This document shows, piece by piece, positions 12,961 through 24,831 of a DNA stretch of 64,000 nt. The stretch is from Ophiodon elongatus. Its lineage: Eukaryota > Chordata > Actinopteri > Perciformes > Hexagrammidae. The stretch spans positions 1,385,501 to 1,449,500 of the forward strand of contig JACSYO010002128.1 in the NCBI GenBank assembly GCA_016806645.1. Reading direction: 5' to 3'. Each line of letters begins with the position of its first letter. The first letter of the stretch is position 1. Under the pieces are notes generated by a model that was not told the DNA's origin, ran no database searches, and saw nothing but the letters and a program-made list of their open reading frames with translations. A program made the translations under genes and the position numbers.

Positions 12961-15900
12961 TCAAAAGGCCGTCTTGCTGTACATGCTTGATATTTGTTTC
13001 CGAAAGGTTTTGAGGATGTCAGCGCGTCTACTTTTCAGTGTAGGGGTGAGAAGGCCGTTGGCGATGCTGAATGTCTCTGGATGCAAGTGAAGGTCCTTCA
13101 CCTGAAAGAAAGGTAAGACACGAAATCACACCCAAAGTCGGTTTTGAAAAGTCAGATGCTTGCAAATTTTTACCAAGCCCAGTGTCAGCAGACTCCTCAC
13201 TTGTTCAAAGGACTTCAGCCCTGCTTCCTTCCCTACAGCTTTCATGTCCTCTAAAACGGCGTTCTCTAAATCCTGTTGAAAGACCAATAACTGTCAATTT
13301 TCCGGGATGCGTACAACAATGTAAAATGGTTATGTTATGAAATTGGGGTTCAGATGACATACAGGATTCTGGCACAGCTCTTCATAGGATCCCACAAATC
13401 CTCTGTCTTTAGCCCAGTCGACAAACACCTCAGGGTCAGGTACAACTATGCCTATGAGATAAGACTGGTGACGCCAAATACAAGAGAAAATCAAAACTTG
13501 AACCACAGCAAAATGTTTTGAATACTGATAAACTGAACATGAATCGAATTGCACCTGTAAACTATCTCCGTGCACGAACACTTGTAGCACAGGAACACAA
13601 CGCGTGTAGACATTTTCTATCTTCTCTGGAGCGATGTATTCTCCCTGGGACAACTTGAAGATGTGCTTCTTCCGGTCAATGATGCGAAGCGTCCCATTCT
13701 GGCAGAGGAAAAGTGGAAACACTTACATCAGCCTAAAAGACGATATCGGTCAGTTTTAGGCCGATTATTGTGTCTAATCTTACTGGAAGCCACTGGCCCA
13801 CGTCCCCACTGTGCAGCCAGCCGTCGCTGTCCAAGGCTTCAGCCGTCCTTTCTGGGTCCTTCAGGTAACCTCTGAACACACTGGGGCCACTTATACAGAT
13901 CTAACGGGACAAAGCCGTGATGAGTGTCAGTCGATCTGTGGCATGTATAACATGATGGCATAATCCGATTGCCTCACCTCTCCATCTCCGTTCTTAGCAT
14001 AGTAGTTCATATCAGGGATGTCTATCAGCTTCACCTTGGCACAGGGCAAAGGAGCCCCTACATGACCTGAGAAACACACATCCACATACCTGCTGAGGAC
14101 AAGATTAACCAGCACCAGCACTTAAGCGCAAGCCAATCAGATGGCGTCTTACCTGCGCTCCAGTCTCCCGGCATGGAGAAGGTGCAGCCTGCGGTGCACT
14201 CTGTCTGGCCGTAACCCTCAAAGATCAGACATCCCAGAGTGGCTCTGAGGAAGGACAGCACAGTGGGGGAGATGGGTGCTGAAGCAGTCAGGGCGAACCG
14301 CAGATTACCTCCTAAACTGGCCTGAAACACAAGTCACGCAGCATTTATGTAAAACCGTTCAAATACAAACTTATTGTTGGTACAAGCAAAATTCTATTTT
14401 CAACCTACACTGTATTTTCTGCATTGACCATAACGAGCCAAAATCTGTTAGTGTGCATGCTTCTCCAATACACTCCCACAAGACCAATATGCTCTGGGTA
14501 AATTTGGCATTGATTACTGGAATAGTTGTGCTCCTCTTGTAAAGTTTGGATACAAATTTGTTGATTATTTGCATGGCTGCTGGTCTACATGTACTACTGT
14601 GTTAAGTACTGTAAAATATAAACAGTGACAAATATAGAGTCCTGGATTTAAAAAATAATATGTCAGACTGAAAACCAATCTGTAGTTGAAGTTTTGTTTT
14701 GGGGGTTGGTTTCTGAAGAGGCCTGCAGGTCTTTACTGGAGACCTACAATAAATGAACTGAACACATGGGAAATATATGATCCAGGTGGATGTAAAATGG
14801 AGCTTCCAGAAACTGACCTGAATCCTGTTGAACACCAGTTTGTCCCACAGACTGTTGTTACGTACAACGCCACTGCTGAGCTCAGCCTGCTTTCTCCTCA
14901 CGGCGTAGTGAAGCAAAGCCCGTCGTAACGGAGAGGTCACAGAACCCAGGATCTTTACAGAAATAAGCAAAAACAGAAACCAGGTTTAAAACATTACCGA
15001 TTAAAAAGTGCAAGATAATAATCTGAATATATTCACTTACCTTGTCATAGATGCGATTGAGTAAACGAGGTACAACAGGAAAGAAGGTAGGTTTGAGAGT
15101 TTTAATGTCATCCATGAGAAGAGAAATGTCGCCTTGGTAGAATCCTACTCTGGCCCCATGGCAGAACATAGAGACCTGTGACAGAAATAAACTTAGCTTA
15201 GGGTTAACACACTACAAAAAAGAAGAAGAAAGAAAATCTGAAAAGAGCATCAACTACCTGAATCATCCTCTCAAACATGTGGGCAAGCGGCAGGTAAGAG
15301 ATAGACACATCCTCTTGTCGGATCACAAACGAACCCTGAGAGAAAATCGAGAAGAAAAGTGAGCAAAGCACAGGGGAGAGATTCCGTTCAGGCAGCAGGC
15401 ATACGGTGAAGCCCCGCAGGCAATCAAACATGCTGGATGGCTTATTCTACAGCAGTTAGATAGCACAATCTTTATATGAGGGCAATTAGTTAAAGTACCT
15501 TGCATCGTCAGGGGCAATCAAACAGCCAATTAATCATACCATTAGACACAGCGGGGAGAGGGACAGTTTTGAGATACAGAGACAAGCAGGTGGGAAGTGA
15601 TGGTAGCTGTGAGGCTGTTCTCAATTAGACAAGGAGGTGGAAGTGTAGACAGACCTCCAGGATCTTAATGACAGAGGAAGTGTTGGAGGCGATGTTGCCG
15701 TGGGTGATCATGGCTCCCTTGGGCTTCCCTGGATAAATAAACAAGACATTATTGCAGTGCCCTGCTCAGCAAGAGGAAACTGCAGCGGTGCCATAAAGAA
15801 AGGTCGTTAGTGGGCACTGAAGGACACTTCTCGAATGATGTGAGTGAAGGATAATCACGCTGAGACGCATGAAATCAGACGTTACCTGTGGTTCCGCTGG

Positions 15901-18856
15901 TGAAGCAAACCACGGCCAGATCCTGAGGCTGGGGCGGCTACAGCAGGCCGCAAAGAAATATGAGAATATGACAACAGCCTTCCTCCACTCTTAATTTAAG
16001 TGCTGTTTACAAGTGAGTGTTAATGATATCTTATGGGACAGGAGCAATGATGAAACTGTCATCCTAGCATTTAGAGGGGGATTAGCCATTTACTGAAACC
16101 AGTTTGATGCGGTGATGTAGCAGCTGCAAGACGATAAACTCACCACAGGATCTTTGAGGTTCTGCCTTCCCAGATCCTAAGATGTGGACAAAGAGGAGTT
16201 ATCCATATCAATTTATATATCACCATTGATGACTAAATTAAAAAGGGGACACATTTAAATGAGTCTGCATTATAGGGATTTAGTACTCCCTCCTCTGCTC
16301 ACCATGAGCTGCTCCAGTTTCAAAACCTCCACCTCGCAGTTCTTTGCCCTCTCAACAAACGCGTCGCTGAACTCGTTGAAGAGAACCAAGCAGGAGAGCT
16401 TTGGAGTCACGCCCGTCTCCTTGTTCTCCAACAAAGCTGCCGCCTTCTCCTCCCGGTCGCAGATCACCAGAGAGATCTCCGCTAAGAACGCCACCAACAT
16501 GAAGAGTTACTTACCAAGTAGTACAGTGAGTCAACTACTGACATTGTTCACCCCAAAGAGATAAATCAATAGTTTTCTAATCAGCTTTAGCTGTAAATGC
16601 AGTGAAGCTCAAAGATGATCTTTTCTTTTTTCCATTTTCTACTCCATTACACTTATATGACTTTGCATATGAAGATTTTACATTAAAAACATAATAAGAT
16701 AATAAAATACAATGTCAAACTTTTTTTACAATGTATTGTTTTGACTATTAATATATTATTTTAAAAAAGCCCAGTTATGAGATGTCTTTTAATTGTTTTT
16801 ATCACCTCCAACCTCTTTTTTTCTTCAGAACCGGTACTTTCCCTTTTTAAACTTCAAGTACATTTAACTGGTGACACTTCTGTACTTTTACTTAAGTAGT
16901 ACAATAGCAAGACTTTGAAAGCAGGACTTTTACTTAAGTACTTTTACTTGAAGTAAAAAGGTACAAGTACTTCTTCCACTGCTGTTTCCAACATAATATT
17001 TATCTAATCATCTCTTAGATGTTGTAATATGCACACAGTTTGCATGACGCCTAGTCTTTAAAACAATATTTTGGGAGAAGGATCACTGTGTATTGCTCAC
17101 CACTATGGTATGGTTTAATAAAACCCCATTAACAATGCTCTATTATTTCCTCACCCAGGTTGAGTATGTGGACCATGGCCTCCAGCCCCAGTGTGTCATA
17201 CAGAGGCACCACCGCCATGGAGTAGGTGTAGCAGGCCAGCTCCGAGACGATCCACTGTCGCCAGCAGAGGGAGACAAAGCAGCACAGTTAGACTCATCTC
17301 CAGCCTTCACACACTGCTGAATGAGTACTTGTTCAGTTCGATATATAAACACGAGGGAGTAATGTGTGGTTATGTAGATCATAATGCATTTCATACTTAG
17401 TAAATAAATAAAAAAAAAAACACATTTAAAGTAAAAAAAAAAAACAGCACTCTGTGTGTAGATAGGTCTGATGAGAGGTTACAGGCTCTGATGGAGCAGA
17501 AAATTATCTTTCATTTTCAGTCTACACAGGAGCAACAAAGATGGCCTTGCCTGATGGATGTATTACAAAATGAGATTGGGAGTAGACCTGCTCCAATATT
17601 AGCTGCCCTGGAGACCCACATTCACCACCAGCGCTCTGCTCTCAATATGAATTAAGGCAAACACACTTTCACTACACACAAAAACAAATCATGTTTTAAT
17701 TTTAAAAATTCATGAAGGAAATGTGATCCTGGTATGACTTAAGGGGAGGAACAAACCTCTGTGGAGATGAGAATATCTAGCCAGGTGAAATACAAATTTG
17801 AACTATTGGGCCGTTGAGAGGTTAAAGGATTTGATTTGATTTGAGGCAAGAAACATCCATGCCAGAAAAGTTATCTAAGCCATACTAATGCTCTCGGGTA
17901 ACCAACCAGTGAAGGAACAAACAAACGTCACACCCCAGAAACCGTGACACTTCTGGTCATACCTCTGGTCTGTTCTGTGCAAATATCCCAACAAATTGCT
18001 GTGGGTTCGGCTGGCAGCCTTTGGCCAACAGCCCGGAGCCCAGCACCTGCGCCTGCTCAGCCACCTGAAGAATTGGAGATGCTCAGTCAGCAAACGGCAA
18101 AGAGTAACATGATGCACAGAAGAGCTCATGATGACTGGAGTATTACAATACTAAAAACATGTCCAACCTCAGTGTAGGAGATCCACTCGTAGGGCTGCCC
18201 CGGCTTTCTGAAGCCCAGACACGGGCCGTTTCCTGGAGGACAGAAGACAGTTGGGTCACGTCGGTCCAAACATTTTAAGAATTTTAAATGTGGTGTCTGG
18301 GATACGCTGCCGATTTACTTTTTTTGCACCTTTCTTTACGATTACACAAGCAAACATATGATGAAGTAAAAATGAAATATGTTGTGAAAGTGTCCCTTGT
18401 CACCACCTGCAATCCTCAGTCCTCTCTGGAACATGTCAAAGACCGTCCTTGTGTCATCGTAGTAAAACTCCAGCAGCGAGTCATCTTTAAGAAGAGCCGA
18501 TCGCCTGCAGCTAGGATCTCCCTACAACAAACACTCTTATCAAAACACTCGACGTATGCCATTTACACAAATCATAATAATAACAGCAACAACCATGAGC
18601 CACTCACATTCACAGCCACAGACTGGGCTTGCAGATCACAGGGAGGACGCATGGGTCGAGGTCGCGTCACCAGCCAGTACGCAGTGAGAGAGGCCAGAGC
18701 GCCTATCCCCAGCAGAGAGGAGGGCGACAGAGACAGGGAGGACAGGGAGAAGGGGGACAGGGGCAGAGACGGCAAAAGACTCCAGAAGCTTTCAGATTCA
18801 GAACCTTTGAGTCCAGCGCTGGAGCGAAGTGACCGTAACCACTCCTGGAAATGCAT
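12961..18856 (-). CDS. long-chain acyl-CoA synthetase, ACSL1/5/6 clade (716 aa)
   Basis: The enzyme activates long-chain fatty acids: fatty acid + ATP + CoA gives acyl-CoA + AMP + PPi, at ER or mitochondrial outer membranes. Nineteen coding exons, from 5' to 3' (high to low coordinates): 18608-18856, 18407-18521, 18168-18232, 17963-18064, 17155-17254, 16303-16481, 16144-16176, 15886-15937, 15655-15728, 15258-15335, 15041-15175, 14818-14952, 14153-14321, 13978-14066, 13784-13900, 13555-13698, 13363-13464, 13201-13272 and 12961-13101. Phases are consistent throughout. One membrane anchor (residues about 47-63) precedes the AMP-binding fold. The ATP motif TSGTTGKPKG (from about 294), EGYGQTE and the signature through IIDRKKHIFKLSQGEY are intact. 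The ATG sits 2 bases inside its exon, so an upstream noncoding exon must exist. Oddities are a Ser/Leu/Pro-rich run (residues 26-47) and TASAP where relatives have TGAAP. The sequence is not clearly ACSL1, 5 or 6 and could be the fish acsl2 lineage. Confidence 0.93.
16625..16984 (-). mobile_element. non-autonomous hAT-type (MITE-like) element, truncated
   Basis: Read on the minus strand, the block begins CAGCAGTGGAAGAAGTACTT and continues with repeated TACTTAAGTAAAAGTAC units and an AAAGTCCTGC motif. At its far end the plus strand carries TACTCCATTAC and GAAGATTTTACAT. This matches the abundant non-autonomous hAT-like repeat family I know from many teleost genomes. The left end has no recognisable terminal inverted repeat, so the copy looks truncated near 16625. 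It lies in an ACSL intron. Family assignment is from memory, not from a search. Confidence 0.65.
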
Positions 18857-18914
18857 TACTGAGAGAAGAGGACAGACACAAAGACAGACAACATACTGAG
18901 TGAAACAGGAGGAC

Positions 18915-18937
18915 TTTTTTTTTTTTTTTTTTTTTTT
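18915..18937. repeat. poly(T) run
   Basis: A run of 23 T, reading as poly(A) on the minus strand, about 60 bp upstream of the first ACSL coding exon. It may be the tail of an old retroposed insertion. Confidence 0.9.
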
Positions 18938-20999
18938 GCAAAAAAGAAAAATTCATGCAGCATCTCCAGCAGAAGGCAGCACAGTAAACATTTAGCAGAC
19001 TAAATCAGGTTGACAGATTCAGTAAGTTCTAATGAGTTTGTTACCAGCTGCAACAGTGTGTGGCTGGTTTTATTTCACCATAGCAAAATGACACATACTG
19101 TAGCAGGAACTACCATAGTTAGAGTACTTTGCCACTTTATGCCCGTGGCCTGTTTTGGCATGGCGGTTTTAATTGATTGTTTAATTTGTAAATTGCCTAA
19201 GTTAACATCTTCAAATTGCTTGTCTTCTCCACCCAACAGTCAAAAAAATCTAAAAAGATAAAAATATGAAAAAACAGCAAATCCTCACATTTGAGAAGCT
19301 GAAACCAGTGAATGTTTGAAAATGTTGCTTGATAAATGACTTGAAGAATTGAAAATCGATTTATTGTCCATAACGTATAAACTAATGGACTAATCATTTC
19401 AGGAATAAATATAAATTTACCAGTAGATTTCTCTAATACCAAGAAGTTCAATGCATTTTAATGAGAAGGAATTACATATTTTATCACTAAAAAAGTAAAA
19501 TAAACTCTACAACTGTATAAAAAAAAAAAATTCTCATTGAAATCAGTCCTGTAAAATAAACAAGACTTGAGATTTAGCACAATCATCATACAACATAGTC
19601 AGACTCACAAAAATGGAGGAAACCAGAGATAGTCTTTTTTATTCCACACATTCCTCTTCCTTTTCAAAACCTGATGCCTACATTACCCACAATGCAACTC
19701 AATCACCATCATTCTGGGTCCAATATCTGATAAATAGTGCTAGTAGCGGCTAATGTAGCCTCAAGCCACTAGCGAGTAGGAGTAGCGGGCTACAAAGGTT
19801 TGGTAGACTCAATTCTGTCTTTGTTTCCCCCCGGGACTTTTTGCATTTTCCAACTTGTAGTCTTCTGACTCAAGTGACTCCGACTCAAGTGACATCCCTT
19901 GGGTCCATTTATCAGATTTTGTCGAGCTCTCTTTGGAGCCACAAAATATTTCATACCACATTTTGCCCAAATACAGCAGTACTCACCAAGACCTGCAAAC
20001 TTACTTTTACTTCTTATTATCCACCACAGTGAACCCTGTTCATTTACTACAATCTAGCCTAAACACAGAAGGCCACAAAACCTTTAAGGTAATAAAATTA
20101 AAAACATGGTAGTGGTGGAGGTGGTGGAGGGGTGGGGGGTAGAGACACACCAGGAAGTAATAACAATTGGCAAAACAGAAACAGGCACAGAGGTTACTCT
20201 CAGTCATGTTGTGCCACTCTCTTTCATTCATCAGGGAGGAGCGAGAGAGAATCGGGGTGCGTGCGGTAGTGAGGGGCTGGTGGGGATGTAGGGGGAGGGG
20301 GAGGACCCACCAAGTCCACCCCCATGATCCCCTGCTAGACACTTTGTTCATATCAAAACTGAATAAAAAGGAGGGACTGTTGTCCCAACACAAACTGAAA
20401 AACAGCACTAAAACGGCTCATTTCACCCGCTCTAACAAACCACTTCATCTTACACCGGGCAAGGAATTCACCTCACTGAATAAATCTCTGCTTTCCCACA
20501 TGCACTGCGCTCCCCGAACACCTCTCAACCTCTCACCCACTTTCTCCCCCAGTGCCCAATAAGAGAGGGAATGAAGAGGCATATACCCCTCCCTCCTCTT
20601 CAACCAGGCTGCTCCTGCACTGTTTCCCTTCCCTGCACGGGCAAAGTGATGCCACACTCGTCCTTGGAGAATCCATAATTTTCTTCTAGCGTCAATTAAA
20701 ACTGAATTAAAATGCTCGCTTGCCACTTTACACCTGCTGGAGCAACAGCGCAGCTGGTGATCCCCGAGAGTCCTTTCACTAGGTAAATAAACGAGAAACA
20801 AAAGGGCTTTATGAAATGTGACACATCAAAAGAAAATGACAGTCCACTGCGAAGAGAGCTTCCTGTAACCTCTTTCTGTCTCCCTCCATCGTTCCCTCCT
20901 CCCTCACTCCCATTCATAAGGGCTATTGTCAAGGCCCAGACAGGGACCATTGTGCTCCCAGCTTTTACTCCCTGGAAGACATGAGACAAAAGAAACTGC

Positions 21000-21034
21000 A
21001 CGCACACACACGCACACGCGCGCACACACACACG
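21000..21034. repeat. CA/CG alternating purine-pyrimidine tract
   Basis: An interrupted (CA)n with a central CGCGCG segment. It lies in the ACSL upstream region. Confidence 0.85.
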
Positions 21035-22002
21035 AAAATATACTGGAGGAATACAAATGCACCGCCACAGCCCATGGCTGTTGGGGGAGAAAAACTTGAA
21101 TGTTTTGACGGTTCACACCTGAATTTGCACTCGAGAGGGACGATTACATGGAGGGGCACGCATGACAACATCATGTGGACTAGCGTTAAAAAAATAATAC
21201 GAGATTAAAGGTATTTTTGGGGCAAATTATGTTTGACACAAACGAACAAAATTTGTTTAAAAATGAAAAGTAAATTGACATCCTGCTATGGAGTGCATAC
21301 AGAGTGCAGTTTCACAGGAGGACGACAGGCAGATAACGGATAGCCTGAGGCCGTCTGCATGTCTGTGCACATTTAGTCCAGCTGACAGGCGGAGACAGAG
21401 CTGAGAGATATTCTGAGCTGCTGCAGTATCTGGTGTTGCAGAATATAGAACGCATGAAAACAAAAAACTGGTTTTGAGAAAAATCTGGCATGTAATCAAT
21501 GATGACTATAACTCTAATAGATCAAACTGTCTAACATTGTTTGTATGCCACATTTTGGAGGGTGCCACAGAATGCAATGAGCCTCACACAAAGTGAATTA
21601 TACTTGGAAAGATGAGAAACTAGTAACACTAAAATGGAAGATTAAAGAAATTGTTGGTGTATACAATTTAATTTGAAAAGTATTGATAGTAAAAAATAAA
21701 AAAAAATAAAAATAAAATCAGGGCTTGAATGTAGAATTTATGTGAGAAATTCCAGGGTTTATGTTAATAAATGCAAAAGGTAGCTTCAAAATATTGGTAC
21801 ATTAAGAAGTAGAATGGATCACCATTGAATAAAACTAATTGTACAGTATTAGAAAGGAGCTAGTGTAGGGGCTTTAAAAAGAGGAGAGGAGTTATATACA
21901 TTTATTGCTCAATATAAAACTTTGGCAGCAAGACTGACTTTAAATTATTATTTAGACTTTTTGGCCGAGCTTGAGGGCATTCAAAAATGTAGTTATGGCT
22001 GC

Positions 22003-22013
<11 letters not shown>

Positions 22014-22065
<52 letters not shown>
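22014..22065. repeat. (TA)n microsatellite
   Basis: A pure TA dinucleotide run, self-complementary and able to extrude as a cruciform. It lies in the ACSL upstream region. Confidence 0.97.
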
Positions 22066-22068
<3 letters not shown>

Positions 22069-23159
22069 TGTTTTTATCACAAGCAGACAGAAAAGGACTG
22101 ACCTTAATGACGTTCTTTCAGTTATAGTGTGTTTTAGTTATTTTCCTGTTGAATTCAACTTTAAGGATTTGTTCTACAGAGCCAAAATTAAGTCTCCTCA
22201 AAGCAAAATGCCTGCATCGAAAAATGCCATGAATCATAAGAGCGAGAAGAGGCTATGCACAGTGGCCTACAGAGCTTCTGTGGTGATGAGAGCAATGCTT
22301 CCCCCTGACCCAGAAAACTACAGGAGGTGACATGAGGAGGGGGGAGGTTTTAATAGGGGGGAGAGACGACAGCATTTTATAACCAGCAGCAGCAATGAAC
22401 TCTGCACACTTTCCATGTGCCATGAGAAGTGAATGGTCTGTTCGAGGGGAGAGGAGGAAAGAGGGGGACACGTGAGGCTGGCCGGGATGGCAGTGGGGGT
22501 GGGGGTGGGGGGCAGGAACCATCAAAAGAGAAAGAAAGAAACGCTTGGGTGTTTTCCGGCTGTGATTCCCAAATGAAGCGTGAAGAACACAGACACACAC
22601 TCGGTCACAATGAAGTTTTTCTTGTGGAAAGGGAAAGTGGTGAAGAATAAATGAGAAAAGCCACGTATCCTGCACGTAGCGAACACCTTCCCTTTCCTCA
22701 AGATGCACACGAGTCTGCCATGGTCTCAAATTCACTTGAAACCAATCAGGATCCTCACAGACAATGCTACATTTGTGCATTTTTTTTTCCCCCCCTCCAG
22801 CCTGAAGTTTCATGTAACTAAGCAGCACCAGTTTCAAACATCCCTATGCAGCAGTAATCTTCCACCTTTAGCTTTCCTGGCACCACACCTCACGGGTTTG
22901 AATCGGTGTTTTTTTGTGCACCAGGGCAGATCATCCAGCCCTGCACGACCTCAGCTGCCATACGGCCAGCAGATACAAAAGGAACTGTCAAACACCGAAG
23001 AGTGGATGGCAGCGAGATGGCATCTGGCCATGTGGACAACTTCAAACATGTTGCATGCTCCAGAATATGTAGACATGCAGGCAGGTTAATACAGATACAA
23101 TACTCTGGGAAAACAAAAGAACTAACAAAAAGTCTAATAGTAAAGTCTAAAGGAGAGAC

Positions 23160-23240
23160 ACTGCCTTATGCTGTACATATTGTTAAGCCCCTTTGAGGCA
23201 AATGTGTGATATTGGGCTATATAAATGAAAATAACTTGAC
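23160..23240 (+). mobile_element. 3' tail of a LINE/SINE-type retroposon
   Basis: The stretch reads AAGCCCCTTTGAGGCAAATG, then GATATTGGGCTATATAAAT and an ACTTGAC end. This resembles the common 3' tail of non-LTR retroposons and their SINEs in teleosts (tail with TTTGAGGC and GGCTATATAAATAAA). Only the tail is recognisable; the body upstream is either lost or too diverged. Confidence 0.5.
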
Positions 23241-24424
23241 ATGGGCAGAAGTGTGCTTTTTTTACAAAAGAAACCCTGCAGTTAAGGGCTGAAACTTTTC
23301 CCAACCACATTCATCCTCAGCTTGGATCAGGGACAACGTCCCACAGGACTGTGCTTTAAGTGTCAGTTACACATGAGCGACCACAGGTCTTTTAAAGGAT
23401 TTGGACGTACACTGGCATCATTGCTCATCAAATGGGTTTTGGTTATATATAAATGGGTATCTGACAATACTGAGAACTGGGCCGATGTAAAAGCAAGCAT
23501 CTCATCAGCGGGTCATTTAAAGGCACATTTCTTTAAAGGTTCATGCAACCTGTTTGTTAACAGGTTGATGATCTTCGCAGTGCTCCGAGGACTTGAACCA
23601 ACCCTCAGCAGCTCGGTGGCCTGGACACTCAGCGGGCTGCAGACACACTTCTTTTTTTAACTTGAAGATCGGAATCTGAGCTTTCGTAGTTTAGGTATGT
23701 TTCTTTATCTGAAGCGACCGTGAACGAGCTCATAGGCCAAACAAAGAAAGAACAAATGAAACTTACCTCGCTAAAAACGCAGGCCTCCAATTGCTCCTTA
23801 GATTGTTCTTCAAAGTTACTTCAGCAGCAGATCCATCGAGACGTGTCGACGTCAAGCTCAAAACAATATGCTTTTGTTTCCGGTCAAACCCTTCAAAACT
23901 AAAGCCTCTACTGATGGAAGCAGTGTGCGCAACCTCGTTACGTTTGATATATAAAGCGGAAAGATTCACCCACACAGATAATTTAGAAAGAGACTAATTG
24001 TATTTATTTTCATAGCAGTACTAATTGACGTTATATTCTAACGTTATGGCAAAGAAGAAGAAGGATAAATGACAACGTTAACACATGTTAATGAGAATGC
24101 TAAAAATGATGCAACAAAATAAACTACAAATTGCAAAAAAAACTTTTTTGTTTTCCTCTTTTTCCTATTTTTTACCATTTGTAATTTACTATTAGATATT
24201 CTAGCTATACAATCAATCAATTATAAGTTAATCAGTTAAGTATCTTTTGTTTCACTATGTATTTTCGGCCTGATCTAATGAGCTCAGTATCTAACTTGTG
24301 ATTTTTCAACAATCCAACAATTTTTTATAATTTAATTGTTACTTTATTTTGAAGTTAAAAATCACACAACTTCTGGTCTTTATCTTTCTAGCTTTCTGTA
24401 GCTCTGAAGCTTCGCTGCCGACAC

Positions 24425-24432
24425 TGACGTCA
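24425..24432. promoter_or_regulatory. palindromic CRE-like octamer TGACGTCA
   Basis: A full consensus cAMP-response element octamer lies about 400 bp past the stop codon of the PKG-like gene and 5.6 kb upstream of the ACSL start. The occurrence is certain. Function is speculative, because the ACSL promoter position is unknown and an octamer can occur by chance. Confidence 0.2.
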
Positions 24433-24551
24433 CTTCTTAATTGTATTCAGGCATTTTGGGGGAGATCAAATAATGACAGAGTTGAACAAAAAAGTGAAAC
24501 TCATAGTAAGATTTAAGAAGAAAGAAAATACAGTTTTGTACAGCCTGTTTG

Positions 24552-24557
24552 TTTATT
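24552..24557 (-). promoter_or_regulatory. polyadenylation signal of the PKG-like gene (AATAAA on minus strand)
   Basis: TTTATT on the plus strand is AATAAA on the minus strand, about 275 bases after the PKG-like stop codon. It is a reasonable 3' end, inferred from position only. Confidence 0.45.
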
Positions 24558-24831
24558 AGGCCTACATTCAACAGCAGTGGCATCACTGAACTCACATGTT
24601 TATAAATCTATAGGGGTTGTACATCAGAAACAGTCTAAGCTCAACACAGTAGGCAGCATGGTTCATTTATCAAACAATAGCTGCAGTTACTGATACTGAA
24701 AATAATTGTGTCTGAAAATATAATTAATTCTTAATGGCAGTAACACTGAGGGAAATTAATAATTTATGAGGCCTGAACTTGAAAGTGATGAAGTATTGAC
24801 AAGGTTTCTTTTCCAGTACACAACTGATCCA

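Larger units (their letters stand above)
18857..24831. other. upstream region of ACSL and intergenic space to PKG-like gene
   Basis: No coding exon could be supported in these 6 kb. It should contain the ACSL noncoding first exon(s) and promoter on the minus strand and, at its right end, the 3' UTR of the PKG-like gene. It holds a T run (18915-18937), a CA-rich run (21000-21034), a TA run (22014-22065), a G-rich stretch near 22440-22515, a LINE/SINE tail (about 23160-23240) and a small perfect hairpin (23546-23567, 9-bp stem). Long open frames such as 22253-22837 on the minus strand have no recognisable product. Confidence 0.5.

Noticed and set aside
18288..18899. 203-codon plus-strand open frame
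   Set aside because: It runs antisense over three true ACSL exons and their introns. The Arg/Gly/Asp-rich stretch is the complement of the Ser/Leu/Pro coding run.
22490..22515. G-quadruplex in the ACSL upstream region
   Set aside because: Three long G runs with one-base loops are present, but the fourth run needs an 8-base loop. The context has no known promoter, so support is too weak to list.
22253..22837. 194-codon minus-strand open frame
   Set aside because: Composition is dominated by a purine-rich, G-run plus strand (Pro/His-rich translation). No domain is recognisable, and there is no exon evidence as a first ACSL exon.
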